64,000 nucleotides of DNA from the NCBI GenBank assembly GCA_036265005.1, contig DATAPW010000359.1:62001-126000 (forward strand). The letters are read 5' to 3'. Source of the stretch: JAMXLO01 sp036265005. GTDB taxonomy: Bacteria; Pseudomonadota; Alphaproteobacteria; Acetobacterales; Acetobacteraceae. Position numbers and translations under genes: made by a program. Positions 10,370 through 19,282 of the stretch are shown here, piece by piece. The stretch's first letter is position 1, and each line of letters opens with the position of its first letter. Below the pieces are notes generated by a model. That model was not told where the DNA came from, did not search any database, and saw only the letters and a list, made by a program, of their open reading frames with translations.

Positions 10370-12743
10370 CTGCCAGCAGCGCCTGCGCGCACGCGTCGAG
10401 GATAGCATCCGTGTCGATGTCATACTCTCGGTACAGATCGGGAATGTCGCCGCTCTGCCCGAAGTGATCAGGCCCCAGCGGCACGATGCACTGGCCGCGC
10501 ACCGCCCCCAGCCACGAATGCGTGGCCGGATGGCCGTCCAGCACCGTCACCAGCGCGGCGCCCGGCGCCAGCGGTGCCAGCAGGCGTTCGACATGCGACT
10601 GCGCCGCCTGTCCCTCGCGCCGCGCGCGGAGTGCAGCGATCCAGCCGGCGTGCAGCCGGTCCGGCGAGGTGATCGCCAGCAGTCCCGCGCCCGGCTCCTC
10701 CGCCTGCAACTCGGCGAACGCCGCAGCCGCCTCCGGCGCCACCGGACCCTGGTAGCCGATCGCGATGCGCGCCCCCACTGCCGGCGGCACCACCCAATGG
10801 GCGCCGGCGATCACTGCGTCGCCGTCCAGCGCACGCTCCGGCTGGTCCAATTGGCGTGTGGACAGGCGTAGCCATACCGACGAACCATCCGGCCGCTGCA
10901 TATGGTCGAACGCATGCCGCAGCAGCACCGCCAGTTCATCGACATGCGCCGGCTCGAAACTCGCCAGGCGGTCAGCCGCCATGCCGATGAGCGGCGTGTT
11001 GATCGACTGGTGCTGCCCGCCCTCCGGCGCCAGCGTCAGGCCGGACGGCGTGGACACCAGCAGGAACCGCGCGTCCTGGTAGCAGCCGTAGATCAGCGCA
11101 TCGAGGCCGCGGTTGACGAACGGGTCGTACACGGTGCCGATCGGCAGCAGCCGCGCGCCGGTCATCTCCGGCGTCAGCCCTGCCGCGCCGAGCAGCAGGA
11201 ACAGGTTCTGTTCGGCGATGCCCAACTCGATGTGCTGGCCCTTCGGCGACATCCCCCAGCGCTGCGCGCTCGCCAGCTTGGCGTCACGGAACACGTCGTT
11301 GCGGGTATGGCGGTCGAAGATGCCGCGCCGGTTCACCCAGGGTCCCAGGTTGGTAGACACCGTCACATCCGGCGACGTGGTGACGATATGCTCGGCCAGT
11401 GCCTTGAGCTCACCCTGGCCGCGACCGATCTCGGCGAGGATGTCGCCGAACCCGGCCTGGGTGGACATCTTCCGCCCGGCCAGTTTCGGCACCGGCAGCA
11501 GCGCCGGCACCGGCACCGACGGCGCACTGAGCAAGCGCCCCTCCGGCGTCAGCCTGGTGGCGAACGGGCAGGCATCGAGGAATGCCCGCAGTTCCGCTTC
11601 AGGCACGTCCAGGCCCTCGAACAGGTCCCATTCATGGCCGGGACGGATGTCCATCGCGGCGCGGAACCCCTCCATCTGCTCCTTGGTCATCAGGCCGGCG
11701 TGGTTGTCCTTGTGGCCGGCAAACGGCAGCCCCATGCCCTTGATGGTGTAGGCGATGAAGCATGTCGGCTGGTCGCCGTCGGCCTCGGCGCGCAGCGTGT
11801 CGATCATCATCTCGATGTCGTGGCCGCCGAGGTTGGTCATCAGCGCGCCAAGGTCCTCGTCCGACAGCGGATCGATGATGGCGCGCGCCTTGGAGCGCCC
11901 CAGATCCGCCAGCAATGCCTGGCGCCATGACGCGCCGCCCTGAAAGGTCAGCGCGGCATACAGCGAGTTCGGGCAGTCATCGATCCAGGCGCGCAGCGCC
12001 TCGCCGCCTTCGCGCGCGAACGCGGCCTCCAGCTTGCGGCCGTATTTGATGGTGACGACATTCCAGCCCATGTCGCGGAACAGGCCCTCGATGCGGCCGA
12101 ACAGCCGGTCGGGCACCACTGAATCCAGGCTCTGCCGGTTGTAGTCCACGATCCACCACAGATTGCGGACGTCGTGCTTCCAGCCTTCCAGCAGCGCTTC
12201 GTAGATATTGCCCTCGTCGAGTTCCGCGTCGCCGGCGATTGCGATGTGGCGTCCGGGCGGCAGGTCGGTGCGGCCCAGCCCATGCAGCCGCACATAGTCG
12301 GCCATCAGCGCCGAGAACGTCGTCATCGCCACGCCCAGCCCGACCGAGCCGGTGGAGAAGTCCACCTCCGGCCCGTCCTTCACGCGCGAGGGGTAAGACT
12401 GCACGCCGCCCAGTTGCCGCAGCCGCGCCATTCTCTCTACCGACTGGCGCCCGAACAGGTAGTTGATGGCATGGAACACCGGCCCGGCATGCGGCTTCAC
12501 CGCGATGCGGTCCTGCGGCCGGGCAATCTCGAAATACAGCGCCGCCATGATCGAAATGACCGAGGCGCAGGACGCCTGGTGCCCGCCCACTTTCAGCCCA
12601 TCGCGATTGGGCCGGATATGGTTGGCATTGTGTATCATCCACGACGACAGCCACAACAGCTTGCGTTCGAGCTGCTTCAGGACATGCAGCCGCCCCGTAT
12701 CGGCCGGCGTGAGCGAAGCGAGGGTACCGAGCGGCGTATCCAT
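10365..12743 (-). CDS. AceE-like / transketolase-family thiamine-diphosphate enzyme
   Basis: This 792-residue protein resembles the homodimeric E1 subunit of pyruvate dehydrogenase (AceE, COG2609), though it is about 95 residues shorter than the 887-residue E. coli protein. Shared features are the N-terminal DGLKVGGHQASCAS segment, the ThDP motif GDAELDEGN (171-179) with Asn202 in VDYNRQSLD, and RIEGLFRDMGWNVVTIKYG. The central and C-terminal domains also fit. Homologues in alphaproteobacteria are often annotated simply as transketolase. No E2/E3 subunits are adjacent, so whether it works inside a dehydrogenase complex or alone is open. It lies downstream of the malonyl-CoA decarboxylase gene, 165 bp apart. 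Confidence 0.8.
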   Translation of the reverse strand: MDTPLGTLASLTPADTGRLHVLKQLERKLLWLSSWMIHNANHIRPNRDGLKVGGHQASCASVISIMAALYFEIARPQDRIAVKPHAGPVFHAINYLFGRQSVERMARLRQLGGVQSYPSRVKDGPEVDFSTGSVGLGVAMTTFSALMADYVRLHGLGRTDLPPGRHIAIAGDAELDEGNIYEALLEGWKHDVRNLWWIVDYNRQSLDSVVPDRLFGRIEGLFRDMGWNVVTIKYGRKLEAAFAREGGEALRAWIDDCPNSLYAALTFQGGASWRQALLADLGRSKARAIIDPLSDEDLGALMTNLGGHDIEMMIDTLRAEADGDQPTCFIAYTIKGMGLPFAGHKDNHAGLMTKEQMEGFRAAMDIRPGHEWDLFEGLDVPEAELRAFLDACPFATRLTPEGRLLSAPSVPVPALLPVPKLAGRKMSTQAGFGDILAEIGRGQGELKALAEHIVTTSPDVTVSTNLGPWVNRRGIFDRHTRNDVFRDAKLASAQRWGMSPKGQHIELGIAEQNLFLLLGAAGLTPEMTGARLLPIGTVYDPFVNRGLDALIYGCYQDARFLLVSTPSGLTLAPEGGQHQSINTPLIGMAADRLASFEPAHVDELAVLLRHAFDHMQRPDGSSVWLRLSTRQLDQPERALDGDAVIAGAHWVVPPAVGARIAIGYQGPVAPEAAAAFAELQAEEPGAGLLAITSPDRLHAGWIAALRARREGQAAQSHVERLLAPLAPGAALVTVLDGHPATHSWLGAVRGQCIVPLGPDHFGQSGDIPDLYREYDIDTDAILDACAQALLAG

Positions 12744-12908
12744 GGACGTCAGATCTCCCGGGGCGAGCCCGGGCGCAGTCTAGCGCAGCGTCAGTTTCTC
12801 CAGAAGCGCCGCCCGCTCTCCGTCCTGCAGGGTGTGGCAGGGCGCAGCGAAGCCCATCGACACGGTGAACCGCTGGGAAGCTCCGTCTCTGCAGGCCTGG
12901 ACGGCGGT

Positions 12909-14288
12909 CTAACTCCAGCCTCGCGCCAGTCGCCGCACCGTGGTCGAAGCGTTGCGCTTGCCCTCGCCGGCATAGTCCTCGTGCCAGTCCTCGATCTTGG
13001 CCGGATCATACAGGTAGTTCACCATCAGCGTGGCGCTCTCCTTGGCGCCCTTCTCCGATGTGTCACCCAGCATGTTCAACCGCTCCACCCGTGCGCCGTT
13101 GGACAGATGGAAATGCGCCACCGCATCGCGCGCCCGCTTGCCGCCGTTCGATTCAACCAGCAGGTAGCGCGCGCCCAGTCGCACCAGCGTCGGCTCCGCG
13201 GTCTTGCGCAAGCCAACCTCGCGCCACCAGCCGCGTTTTGCCAGAATCCCCGCCAGCGCCTGTTCGCCGGACGGCGCGGGCATCGCCGACTGCAGGCTGG
13301 CCGCCTCCTCGTCCGACAGCATGCCCGATTGGTCCACCGCAAGCTTCGCGTCCAGCCATCCACGGAAGCCGGGGATCGGCGACAGTGTGGCGAATGTCTT
13401 CAGGTTGCGGAACTCCGCCGACAATTCCTCAACCACCCGCTTGATGAGGAAGTTGCCGAAGCTGATGCCGGCCAGCCCATCCTGGCAGTTGCTGATCGAA
13501 TAGAAGATCGCGGTATCCGCCTCGCGCGGATCGAGCACCGGCGCCTTCTGATCCAGCAACCCCTGCACGCTGCCCGCCAGCCCCTTCACCAGGGCAACCT
13601 CGACGAAGATCAGCGGTTCGCCCGGCATGCGAGGGTGGAAGAACGCATAGCAGCGGCGATCGGAATCCAGCCGGTTCTTCAAATCGCGCCACGAGCGGAT
13701 TTCATGCACGGCCTCGTAGCCGACCAGCTTCTCGAGCAGCGCGGCCGGGCTGTTCCAGTCGATGCGGTGCAGCTCGAGCAGGCCGATATCGAACCATGCC
13801 GCGAGCAGGCCGCGCAGGTCGGCCTCCAGCGCCGCCAGCAGCTTGTCGTCCCGGCGCACCTTCAGCAGGAAGCCGCGCAGGTCGACAAGGAACTTCCAGC
13901 CGTCGGGGATGGTGGTGAACTGGGTCAGCAGCTTCAGCCGCGGTGGTTCCAGTGCCCGCCGCAGAGCCGCCTTCGCGATCGCCAACTCGGCTGGATCGGC
14001 CGCTGCCTGCACCGAGGTGTAGGCCGCGGCCACTGCTTCTGCATCCGAATCAAAGCTGGCCAGCGTGCGCAGGAACTCCTTGCGCCCCGCCTCATCGAAT
14101 TCCTGGTACGTCTCGGCCAGCTTGGCGGCACGATTGCGGCCGCTGACTTCGCCGCCACGACCTTCCAGGCACGCACGCATCTGGGTAGCGATGGACTCGT
14201 CCGGTACCCCGGTCGCCATGTCACGCCAGGCCGTGGTGATGCGGCGAATGGCGCGATCGAGCAGGCCGGGTACGGCGATGTCACTCAT
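12909..14288 (-). CDS. Malonyl-CoA decarboxylase
   Basis: The enzyme converts malonyl-CoA to acetyl-CoA and CO2. The 459 residues match the family: helical N-terminal domain, then a GNAT-like catalytic domain with HPRMPGEPLIFVEVALV, ISNCQDGLAGISFGNFLIK and the SPIPGF motif. The catalytic His region is VAHFHLSNGARVERLN. The Ser in SPIPGF and the His in AHFHLSNGA correspond to the known catalytic pair. I chose the ATG at 14288 (MSDIAVPGL); upstream in-frame sequence is not family-like. The NAD(P)HX repair gene ends 28 bp upstream, so the two are likely cotranscribed. Beyond the TAG stop the same frame stays open for 41 high-GC3 codons (see findings). Confidence 0.93.
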   Translation of the reverse strand: MSDIAVPGLLDRAIRRITTAWRDMATGVPDESIATQMRACLEGRGGEVSGRNRAAKLAETYQEFDEAGRKEFLRTLASFDSDAEAVAAAYTSVQAAADPAELAIAKAALRRALEPPRLKLLTQFTTIPDGWKFLVDLRGFLLKVRRDDKLLAALEADLRGLLAAWFDIGLLELHRIDWNSPAALLEKLVGYEAVHEIRSWRDLKNRLDSDRRCYAFFHPRMPGEPLIFVEVALVKGLAGSVQGLLDQKAPVLDPREADTAIFYSISNCQDGLAGISFGNFLIKRVVEELSAEFRNLKTFATLSPIPGFRGWLDAKLAVDQSGMLSDEEAASLQSAMPAPSGEQALAGILAKRGWWREVGLRKTAEPTLVRLGARYLLVESNGGKRARDAVAHFHLSNGARVERLNMLGDTSEKGAKESATLMVNYLYDPAKIEDWHEDYAGEGKRNASTTVRRLARGWS

Positions 14289-14316
14289 GCAGGCGTTCCT
14301 CGATGGCGGATCGCGA

Positions 14317-15786
14317 TCATAGCCGCTTGGCCGGTAGATGTGATCGACATGATGTCGTGACCAGGGCTGGTGTAAGTGCCGGCAGCAGGTCTTCCACCAC
14401 GAGGCCCGGGCCGGCCAGTACGGCGGCGCGGCCGTGGATGAATGCACCGGCGGCGGCGGCGTCCCACGGAGCCATGCCCTGTGCCAGCAAGCCGGCGATC
14501 AGCCCGGCCAGCACGTCGCCCGAGCCCGCGGTGGCGAGCCAGGGTGGTGCCGACGCATTGATCGCCGCCCGGCCGCCAGGCTCGGCGATAATCGTGTCGG
14601 CGCCCTTCAGCAGCACCGCGGCTCCGGTACGCAGAGCCGCAGCCCGTGCAGCGGCAACCCGGTCGGCACCGGGATCGCCGAACGCACGCGCAAACTCTCC
14701 CGCGTGCGGGGTCAGGACAGCCGCTCCGCGCAACGCCTCGGGCTCACCGGCAAAAGCGGAAAACACATCCGCGTCAGCCACCACGCAACGGCCGGCAGCG
14801 AGCAGGACCGGCAGGGTGGCGCGGGCTGTGTCCGGCCCGAGCCCCGGCCCACACACCCAGACGTGGCGCCGCTTGTCCGCCAGCAGATCTGCCAGCGATG
14901 CGTCACTGACCAGCACGCCGGGCGAGCCGGCACGATAGATGTCGCCGCGGCCGGTTGCCGCGATGGTCACGAGGCCGGCGCCGCCGCGCCGCGCCGCATC
15001 GGCCGCCAGCCGCGCCGCACCCGTCATCGTCGCGCCGCCGACCACCGTGACGTGGCCGCGCGAATACTTGTGGGACTGCGGCCCCGGCGTCGGCAGGCGC
15101 CACAGCTCAGGCAGGTTGGCGAAGGTATTCGGGCGGGCCTGCTGCAGCGCCGCTCCGGGCAAGCCGATGTCGGCCAGCACGAGCTCGCCGCATAGCTCGC
15201 GTCCAGGCAGCAGCAAATGGCCCGGCTTCAGGCGGAAGAACGTCACGGTCAGAATCGCCTGCGGAGCATAGCCGCGCACCGCGCCGGTGGCGCCGTCCAG
15301 CCCGCTCGGCACATCCACCGCTGCTACGCGCCGGGCGGCACGCAACGTGTCGGCGACGATGCCATCGACATCGCGCGCCAGGCCGGCGCCAAACACCGCA
15401 TCGATCACGAGGTCCGCGCGCGCCGCCTCGGCCGGGGTGAACGGCGCACAGGGTCCATGCCATCGGGATGCGGCATCGGCTGCGTCGGAGCCGGTGCGCG
15501 GCGGCGCCAGTGCGGCAACCGCCACCGGCCAGCCCGCCTGCTGCAGCAGCCTCGCCGCGACATAACCGTCGCCGCCGTTGTTGCCTGGGCCGGCCAGCAC
15601 AAGGGTGCGGCATGGCCGGATTCGCTTGCGTACCGCCTGCGCCACCGCGCGGCCGGCATTCGCCATCAGTGTCGGAACCGCGACACCCAACGCCGGCGAC
15701 GCCGCATCGGCACGCGCCATCTCCTCGGGAGTCAGCAACTCCGGACGGCCGGCAAGCGCTTGCAACCAATCGGGATCGAATGTCAC
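14317..15786 (-). CDS. nnr: Bifunctional NAD(P)H-hydrate epimerase / ADP-dependent NAD(P)HX dehydratase
   Basis: This repair enzyme restores NAD(P)H from its hydrated, inactive forms. The 489 residues carry an N-terminal YjeF_N epimerase domain (LVLAGPGNNGGDGYVAARLL; VIDAVFGAGL; DVPSGLDG). A C-terminal ribokinase-like dehydratase domain follows (HKYSRGHVTVVGG; LTPHAGEFAR; ATAGSGDVLAGLIAGLLAQG). I set the start at GTG 15786 (TFDPDWLQAL) because the family N-terminus begins there and the divergent dehydrogenase gene starts at 15846. It sits directly upstream of the malonyl-CoA decarboxylase gene on the same strand. Confidence 0.93.
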   Translation of the reverse strand: MTFDPDWLQALAGRPELLTPEEMARADAASPALGVAVPTLMANAGRAVAQAVRKRIRPCRTLVLAGPGNNGGDGYVAARLLQQAGWPVAVAALAPPRTGSDAADAASRWHGPCAPFTPAEAARADLVIDAVFGAGLARDVDGIVADTLRAARRVAAVDVPSGLDGATGAVRGYAPQAILTVTFFRLKPGHLLLPGRELCGELVLADIGLPGAALQQARPNTFANLPELWRLPTPGPQSHKYSRGHVTVVGGATMTGAARLAADAARRGGAGLVTIAATGRGDIYRAGSPGVLVSDASLADLLADKRRHVWVCGPGLGPDTARATLPVLLAAGRCVVADADVFSAFAGEPEALRGAAVLTPHAGEFARAFGDPGADRVAAARAAALRTGAAVLLKGADTIIAEPGGRAAINASAPPWLATAGSGDVLAGLIAGLLAQGMAPWDAAAAGAFIHGRAAVLAGPGLVVEDLLPALTPALVTTSCRSHLPAKRL

Positions 15787-15845
15787 GCGTTGACTCTGCG
15801 TGTCGACGGCGCTGACCTCAAGCCCCCGAATCGCGGAGATTGAAC

Positions 15846-16775
15846 ATGACCACCATTGCCGTCGTCGGTGCAGGCCTGATCGGCCGCGCCTGGTCCATCG
15901 TGTTCGCCCGCGCAGGGTTCGACGTGGCGTTGTGGGATCCGTATCCGCAGCAGACCCAGGCCGCACTCGGCTTCATCGCCGAACGGTTGCCGGAATTGCA
16001 GGAGGCGGGACTGCTGGGCGAAGCGCCGCACGCGGTGGCAGCGCGCATCCATCCGGTTGCGACGCTGACCGATGCGGTACGCGATGCCGAACACGTGCAG
16101 GAGAACGGGCCGGAACGGGTGGATGCCAAGCTTCCGCTGTTCGCCGAGCTGGACCGCGTCGCGCGCCCGGATACCGTGCTGGCGAGTTCCACCAGCGGCA
16201 TCCCTGCCAGCGCGTTCACCGAAGGCCTGGCGGGGCGCGGGCGGTGCCTGGTCGCGCATCCGGTGAACCCGCCATATCTCATCCCGCTGGTCGAGTTGTG
16301 TCCCGCGCCATGGACCGATGCCGCGGTGGTGGCGCGCACCCACACACTGATGACGCGTGCCGGCCAGGTGCCGGCGACGGTGAACAAGGAGATGGACGGG
16401 TTCGCGCTGAACCGGCTGCAAGGCGCCTTGCTGGCCGAGGCGTTCCGCCTGGTGGCGGACGATGTGATCTCGCCGGCTGATCTCGACGCACTGGTGAAGC
16501 ATGGGCTCGGGTTGCGCTGGAGCTTTATGGGGCCGTTGGAGACGATCGACCTGAATGCACCGGGCGGGCTGGCGGACTACTGCGAGCGCTACGGGCCGCT
16601 GTACGCGACGATGCAGCAGCAGATGACGCCACGCGAATGGGATGCGACGCTGGTCGACAAACTGCAGGCGGCGCGGCGCGCCGAGCTGCCGGCGAACATG
16701 CAGGGGATCCGGCAGGAATGGCGTGACCGGCGCCTGATGGCGTTGCTGGCGCACAAGGCGGGACAGCCGGAGTAA
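15846..16775 (+). CDS. 3-hydroxyacyl-CoA dehydrogenase family protein (lambda-crystallin-like)
   Basis: The 309-residue protein has an N-terminal Rossmann fold with the NAD motif VVGAGLIGRAWSIVFARAG and an acidic residue after beta-2 (LWDPYP). The catalytic His-Glu region is AHPVNPPYLIPLVEL, and the helical C-terminal domain (EMDGFALNRLQGALLAEAFRL) is of the lambda-crystallin/L-gulonate 3-dehydrogenase type. The ATG at 15846 has GGAG at 9 bases, better than the TTG at 15840. It acts on 3-hydroxy acids or their CoA esters; the exact substrate cannot be read from sequence. It is divergent from the NAD(P)HX repair gene, with only 59 bp between the starts. Confidence 0.88.
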   Translation: MTTIAVVGAGLIGRAWSIVFARAGFDVALWDPYPQQTQAALGFIAERLPELQEAGLLGEAPHAVAARIHPVATLTDAVRDAEHVQENGPERVDAKLPLFAELDRVARPDTVLASSTSGIPASAFTEGLAGRGRCLVAHPVNPPYLIPLVELCPAPWTDAAVVARTHTLMTRAGQVPATVNKEMDGFALNRLQGALLAEAFRLVADDVISPADLDALVKHGLGLRWSFMGPLETIDLNAPGGLADYCERYGPLYATMQQQMTPREWDATLVDKLQAARRAELPANMQGIRQEWRDRRLMALLAHKAGQPE

Positions 16776-16870
16776 CCGGTTTGCCACGATGGCTGGATGT
16801 GTGTGGATGGCTACAAGTTGCGATTGAGCGTGCGGCGATCCAGCAACGCGGAAGGCAATGGTGACGGTGG

Positions 16871-17308
16871 CTATCGCTGCCACAGATAAAGCACGTCCGG
16901 CTCCTTCTCGTGGTTCGCTGCACCGTCCGTCTGCCTGATCGCAACGAAGCCGCGCGCCTCGTAGAACCGACGCGCCGCATTATTGCGCTGGAACGTCCAA
17001 AGCTGCAGGCGCGAATGGGAGGACCGGGCAACCTGCAGCAGCGCCGTCCCCACGCCACGGCCGTGAAAATCCGGCAGCACGTAGAGCTGGTCGATCCACT
17101 CCTGGCGGAAAGCGACGATGCCGATCAGGCTCGCGGCCTTCCAGGCACCCCAGAGCGTGCAGGCCGGGAACACCGTCTCGCGGAAATACCGGCGAACGTC
17201 GTCGGGCGAATGCCGCCCGGCCAGCCACGGCAGGCGTTCATCGAATGCGATGCGATGAACATCGGCCGCCGCGTCCATGTCGGCGATGCCGAGTTGCGAC
17301 AGGTCCAC
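16871..17308 (-). CDS. GNAT-family N-acetyltransferase
   Basis: This 145-residue protein is a compact GNAT enzyme that transfers an acetyl group from acetyl-CoA. The acetyl-CoA loop is VLPDFHGRGVGTALL (R/Q-x-x-G-x-G/A pattern), followed by the typical C-terminal NNAARRFYEARGFVAI. I chose the GTG at 17308 because it gives the usual GNAT opening (DLSQLGIADMDAAADVHR); an ATG lies 10 codons later. It begins 9 bases after the DppC stop, so it is the last gene of the peptide-transporter operon. That position suggests it may act on an imported peptide or amino acid, which is an inference. Confidence 0.83.
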   Translation of the reverse strand: MDLSQLGIADMDAAADVHRIAFDERLPWLAGRHSPDDVRRYFRETVFPACTLWGAWKAASLIGIVAFRQEWIDQLYVLPDFHGRGVGTALLQVARSSHSRLQLWTFQRNNAARRFYEARGFVAIRQTDGAANHEKEPDVLYLWQR

Positions 17309-17316
17309 AGCGCGGC

Positions 17317-18204
17317 TCAGCGCCCGCGCGGATCGAGCGCATCGCGCAGCCCGTCGCCGACCAGGTTGAACGACAGCACGGCGAGGAAGATCGCCAGGCC
17401 GGGGAACACCGCGAGCCACGGCGCCTGCGACAGGAAGCGTTGCGCCGAATTCAGCATCGAACCCCAGGACGGATCCGGCGGCTGCTGGCCCAGGCCGAGA
17501 AACGACAGGCTCGCCTCGGCGATGATCGCCGCGGCGATGGCCAGCGTACCCTGCACCATGATCGGCGGCACGATGTTCGGCAGCACATGGCGGACCGCCA
17601 CGCGCCAGGCCGGATTGCCGATGGCGCGCGCCGCCTCGACATAATCGTTGCTGCTGGCGTCGAGCGTCGCGGCGCGCGCCACACGCATGAAGCGCGGCGC
17701 GGTGGAGACGCCGATCGCGATCATCGCATTGGTCAGGTCGGGGCCGAGGAATGCCGCCAGCGCGATTGCCAGGATGAGGAACGGACAGGCCAGCATGGCA
17801 TCGACGATGCGGCTCAGTATCACGTCGATCCAGCCGCCGGCGAAACCCGCCATCAGGCCGGCGGGAACACCGATGCCGGCGGCAATCAGCACCGACACCA
17901 CGCCGGCGAGCAGGCTGGCGCGCGCACCGAAGATCACCCGGGACAGCACGTCGCGCCCGTTTTCGTCGGTGCCCATCCAGTGCGCCAGCGACGGCGCCTT
18001 GCGGATCGCGGTCCACGAGGTTGCGATGGGGTCGTAGGGCGCGATCACATGCGCGAGGATCGCGACGCCGATGAACAGCACGATGACGACAAGTCCGGCA
18101 ACGGCAACCGGCCGATGCAGGAAGCGGCGCAGCGCAAGCTGTGCCGGGCTCTGCGGCATTGCCGCGGTACGGGCGACGGCGGGTGCGGCGATGGTGGTAC
18201 TCAT
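17317..18204 (-). CDS. dppC: Peptide/nickel ABC transporter permease, DppC type
   Basis: This 295-residue inner-membrane permease has six predicted helices. It carries the DppC N-terminal signature (HWMGTDENGRDVLSRVIFGARASL) and the EAA loop (YVEAARAIGNPAWRVAVRHVLPN) that contacts the ATPase. The C-terminus (FNLVGDGLRDALDPRGR) is typical. I chose the ATG at 18204; the upstream frame runs into the palindromic repeat. It follows DppB in the operon, separated by 130 bp that contain a large hairpin. No ATP-binding subunits are encoded here, so the ATPases must come from elsewhere. Confidence 0.93.
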   Translation of the reverse strand: MSTTIAAPAVARTAAMPQSPAQLALRRFLHRPVAVAGLVVIVLFIGVAILAHVIAPYDPIATSWTAIRKAPSLAHWMGTDENGRDVLSRVIFGARASLLAGVVSVLIAAGIGVPAGLMAGFAGGWIDVILSRIVDAMLACPFLILAIALAAFLGPDLTNAMIAIGVSTAPRFMRVARAATLDASSNDYVEAARAIGNPAWRVAVRHVLPNIVPPIMVQGTLAIAAAIIAEASLSFLGLGQQPPDPSWGSMLNSAQRFLSQAPWLAVFPGLAIFLAVLSFNLVGDGLRDALDPRGR

Positions 18205-18226
18205 CCCGGCGTCGCTTCCACAGTCG

Positions 18227-18330
18227 CCCTGATTGTCATGGCCGGGCGTGGCCCGGCCACCCGCGTCTTCGCTGCGGTGGCGACAGGAAGAGGTGGGTGG
18301 CCGGGCCAGGGCCGGCCATGACAACCAGGG
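18227..18330. repeat. Large palindromic repeat between dppB and dppC
   Basis: A 36-base left arm (18227-18262) is repeated in inverted orientation at 18295-18330 with 3 mismatches, leaving a 32-base loop. The arms start CCCTGATTGTCATGGCC and end GGCCATGACAACCAGGG. The element can fold into a very stable stem in mRNA inside the dpp operon. Motifs of the type TGTCATGGCCGGGC are, to my knowledge, widespread intergenic repeats in alphaproteobacteria. Confidence 0.8.
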
Positions 18331-18334
18331 TAGC

Positions 18335-19282
18335 TCATGCGCCCCTCAGCCTTGGGTTGATCACCACGTACAGCACGTCGGCCAGCAGGTTCAGCATCAC
18401 ATACAGAAACGCCGTCACCAGAACGACGCCCTGCACCACCGGATAGTCGCGGTTGAACACCGCATCAACGATCATCTTACCGAAACCGGGAATGCTGAAC
18501 ACCTGTTCGGTCAGCACGGCACCGGAGAACAGCGTGCCCAGCTCAAGCGCCCCCAGTGTCACCACCGGGATCAGCGCATTGCGCAACGCGTGACGCAGCA
18601 CCACGATGAACTCGCGCAAACCCTTGGCGCGCGCGGTCCGCACATAGTCCTGGTCCAGCACGGTCAGCATCGCACTCCGGGTGTGCCGCATCAGGATCGC
18701 CGCGATGGCGTTGCCCAGCACAAACGCCGGCATGATCGTGGTGGCGAGCGATTGTCGCCAGTCTTCGGTCAGCGGCACGTAACCTGACGGCGGCAGCCAT
18801 CCCAGTTGCACCGAAACCAGCAGGATCAGCATGATGCCGAGCCAGAAATTCGGCGTGGACAGGCCGGCGAGCCCGATGGCGTTGGCGACGTAGTCCCAGA
18901 ACCCGTTGCGGTACACCGCAGCGACAATGCCCGCCGGCACGCCGATCAGCACCGCGATGGCGAACGCCATCGTGCCGAGCTGCAACGTCACCGGCAGCTT
19001 CTGGACGACAAGCTGCGCCACCGGCTGGCGGATGCGCCACGAATAGCCCAGGTCGCCTTGCAGCACATTGCCCATCCAGTGCAGGTACTGCACGGGCAGC
19101 GACCGATCGAGCCACAATTCGGAGCGGATCTGCGCCAGCACCTGCGGATCGCCGCGTTCCTCGCCGGCCATCACCAGCGCCGGATCGCCAGGCATCAGTT
19201 GCTGCAGGCAGAACACCAGCACGCTGACCAGCAGCAATGTCGGGATGATCTGCGCGATGCGCGTGCCGAGATGTCCGCGCAC
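18335..19282 (-). CDS. dppB: Peptide/nickel ABC transporter permease, DppB type
   Basis: This 315-residue inner-membrane permease has the DppB N-terminus (RIAQIIPTLLLVSVLVFCL; MPGDPALVMAG), the LWLDRSLPVQYLHWMGNVLQGD segment and the EAA loop (YVRTARAKGLREFIVVLRHALRN). Its C-terminus is of the DVLYVVINPRLR type. The start is GTG at 19282, sharing one base with the TAG stop of the substrate-binding protein gene, so translation is coupled. Further in-frame sequence upstream is a shadow of dppA. Confidence 0.93.
   Translation of the reverse strand: MRGHLGTRIAQIIPTLLLVSVLVFCLQQLMPGDPALVMAGEERGDPQVLAQIRSELWLDRSLPVQYLHWMGNVLQGDLGYSWRIRQPVAQLVVQKLPVTLQLGTMAFAIAVLIGVPAGIVAAVYRNGFWDYVANAIGLAGLSTPNFWLGIMLILLVSVQLGWLPPSGYVPLTEDWRQSLATTIMPAFVLGNAIAAILMRHTRSAMLTVLDQDYVRTARAKGLREFIVVLRHALRNALIPVVTLGALELGTLFSGAVLTEQVFSIPGFGKMIVDAVFNRDYPVVQGVVLVTAFLYVMLNLLADVLYVVINPRLRGA

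Noticed and set aside
12174..14360. 728-residue plus-strand frame across the AceE-like and malonyl-CoA decarboxylase genes
   Set aside because: It spans two well-supported minus-strand genes, has low-complexity Arg/Gln/His content and no recognisable domain.
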